From contig NC_079415.1 in the NCBI RefSeq assembly GCF_026213295.1, forward strand, positions 25,152,610 to 25,216,609: a DNA stretch of 64,000 nt, in the 5' to 3' direction. Shown piece after piece: positions 63,948 through 64,000 of the stretch. The translations under genes and the position numbers were made by a program. A model generated the notes under the pieces. The model searched no databases. It was not told the origin of the DNA and saw nothing but the letters and a program-made list of their open reading frames with translations. The DNA comes from Gadus chalcogrammus (Eukaryota; Chordata; Actinopteri; Gadiformes; Gadidae). The stretch's first letter is position 1. Every line of letters starts with the position of its first letter.

Positions 63948-64000
63948 GTGAGTGTCTAGCTTACGCTAGGTAGGTTGGCATGTTAACGTCAGTTTGGCGT

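Overview
The window reads as intergenic or accessory chromosome sequence from a teleost fish. Every recognisable coding block belongs to a transposable element (TE), the TE mixture is typically teleostean (hAT, PIF/Harbinger, Rex3-like RTE LINE, L2, DIRS, Gypsy, endogenous retrovirus), several genes have canonical GT-AG introns, and CA/GT microsatellites are frequent. I cannot name the species. I see no tRNA, rRNA or CRISPR array, and no complete host gene of known function.

Layout. 1-0.9 kb: 5' end of a hAT element with a broken BED-finger transposase. 0.9-3.6 kb: unassigned. 3.6-4.4 kb: one arm of a TTAA-flanked repeat. 5.2-8.0 kb: a THAP-domain transposon holding a hAT element, which holds another hAT element, which holds a fourth small element. 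8.66-22.08 kb: one PIF/Harbinger transposon with a spliced accessory protein gene (+) and a spliced DDE transposase (-); it was swollen to 13.4 kb by a 7.6-kb hAT insertion that itself contains a Gypsy retrotransposon, and by a 1.2-kb element inside the accessory gene. 22.3-24.1 kb: a TA-flanked element and a 60-bp minisatellite split by a hAT miniature element. 24.75-27.96 kb: a solo LTR of the Gypsy family seen at 10 kb, split by a 2.9-kb TTAA-flanked palindromic element.

28-36 kb is repeat-rich: a tandem and inverted repeat block, a solo LTR, a foldback element, a hAT element with a nested element, and a C-rich tract. 36.4-41.2 kb: an autonomous-type hAT element with a ZMYM1-like transposase. 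43.6-45.6 kb: an L2 fragment and an apparently intact two-exon MADF-type gene. 45.6-47.8 kb: remnants of an endogenous retrovirus (integrase end, envelope TM end, possible LTR) broken by a MITE. 48-55.7 kb: a Rex3-like LINE on the minus strand, interrupted by a nearly intact BED-finger hAT (50.8-53.8 kb), an L2-type tail and a hAT miniature element. 55.9-56.8 kb: two spliced exons of an unidentified gene. 57.3-62.5 kb: a decayed DIRS-type tyrosine-recombinase retroelement with an internal duplication. 62.6-63.5 kb: a solo LTR holding a MITE. 63.8 kb: the first exon of an unidentified gene leaving the window.

Most insertions are anchored by target-site duplications (TSDs) readable in the sequence, so the nesting order can be established with little ambiguity. 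In two cases the window also contains a paralogous empty site. No defence, toxin or metabolic system was found; the interest lies in TE architecture.
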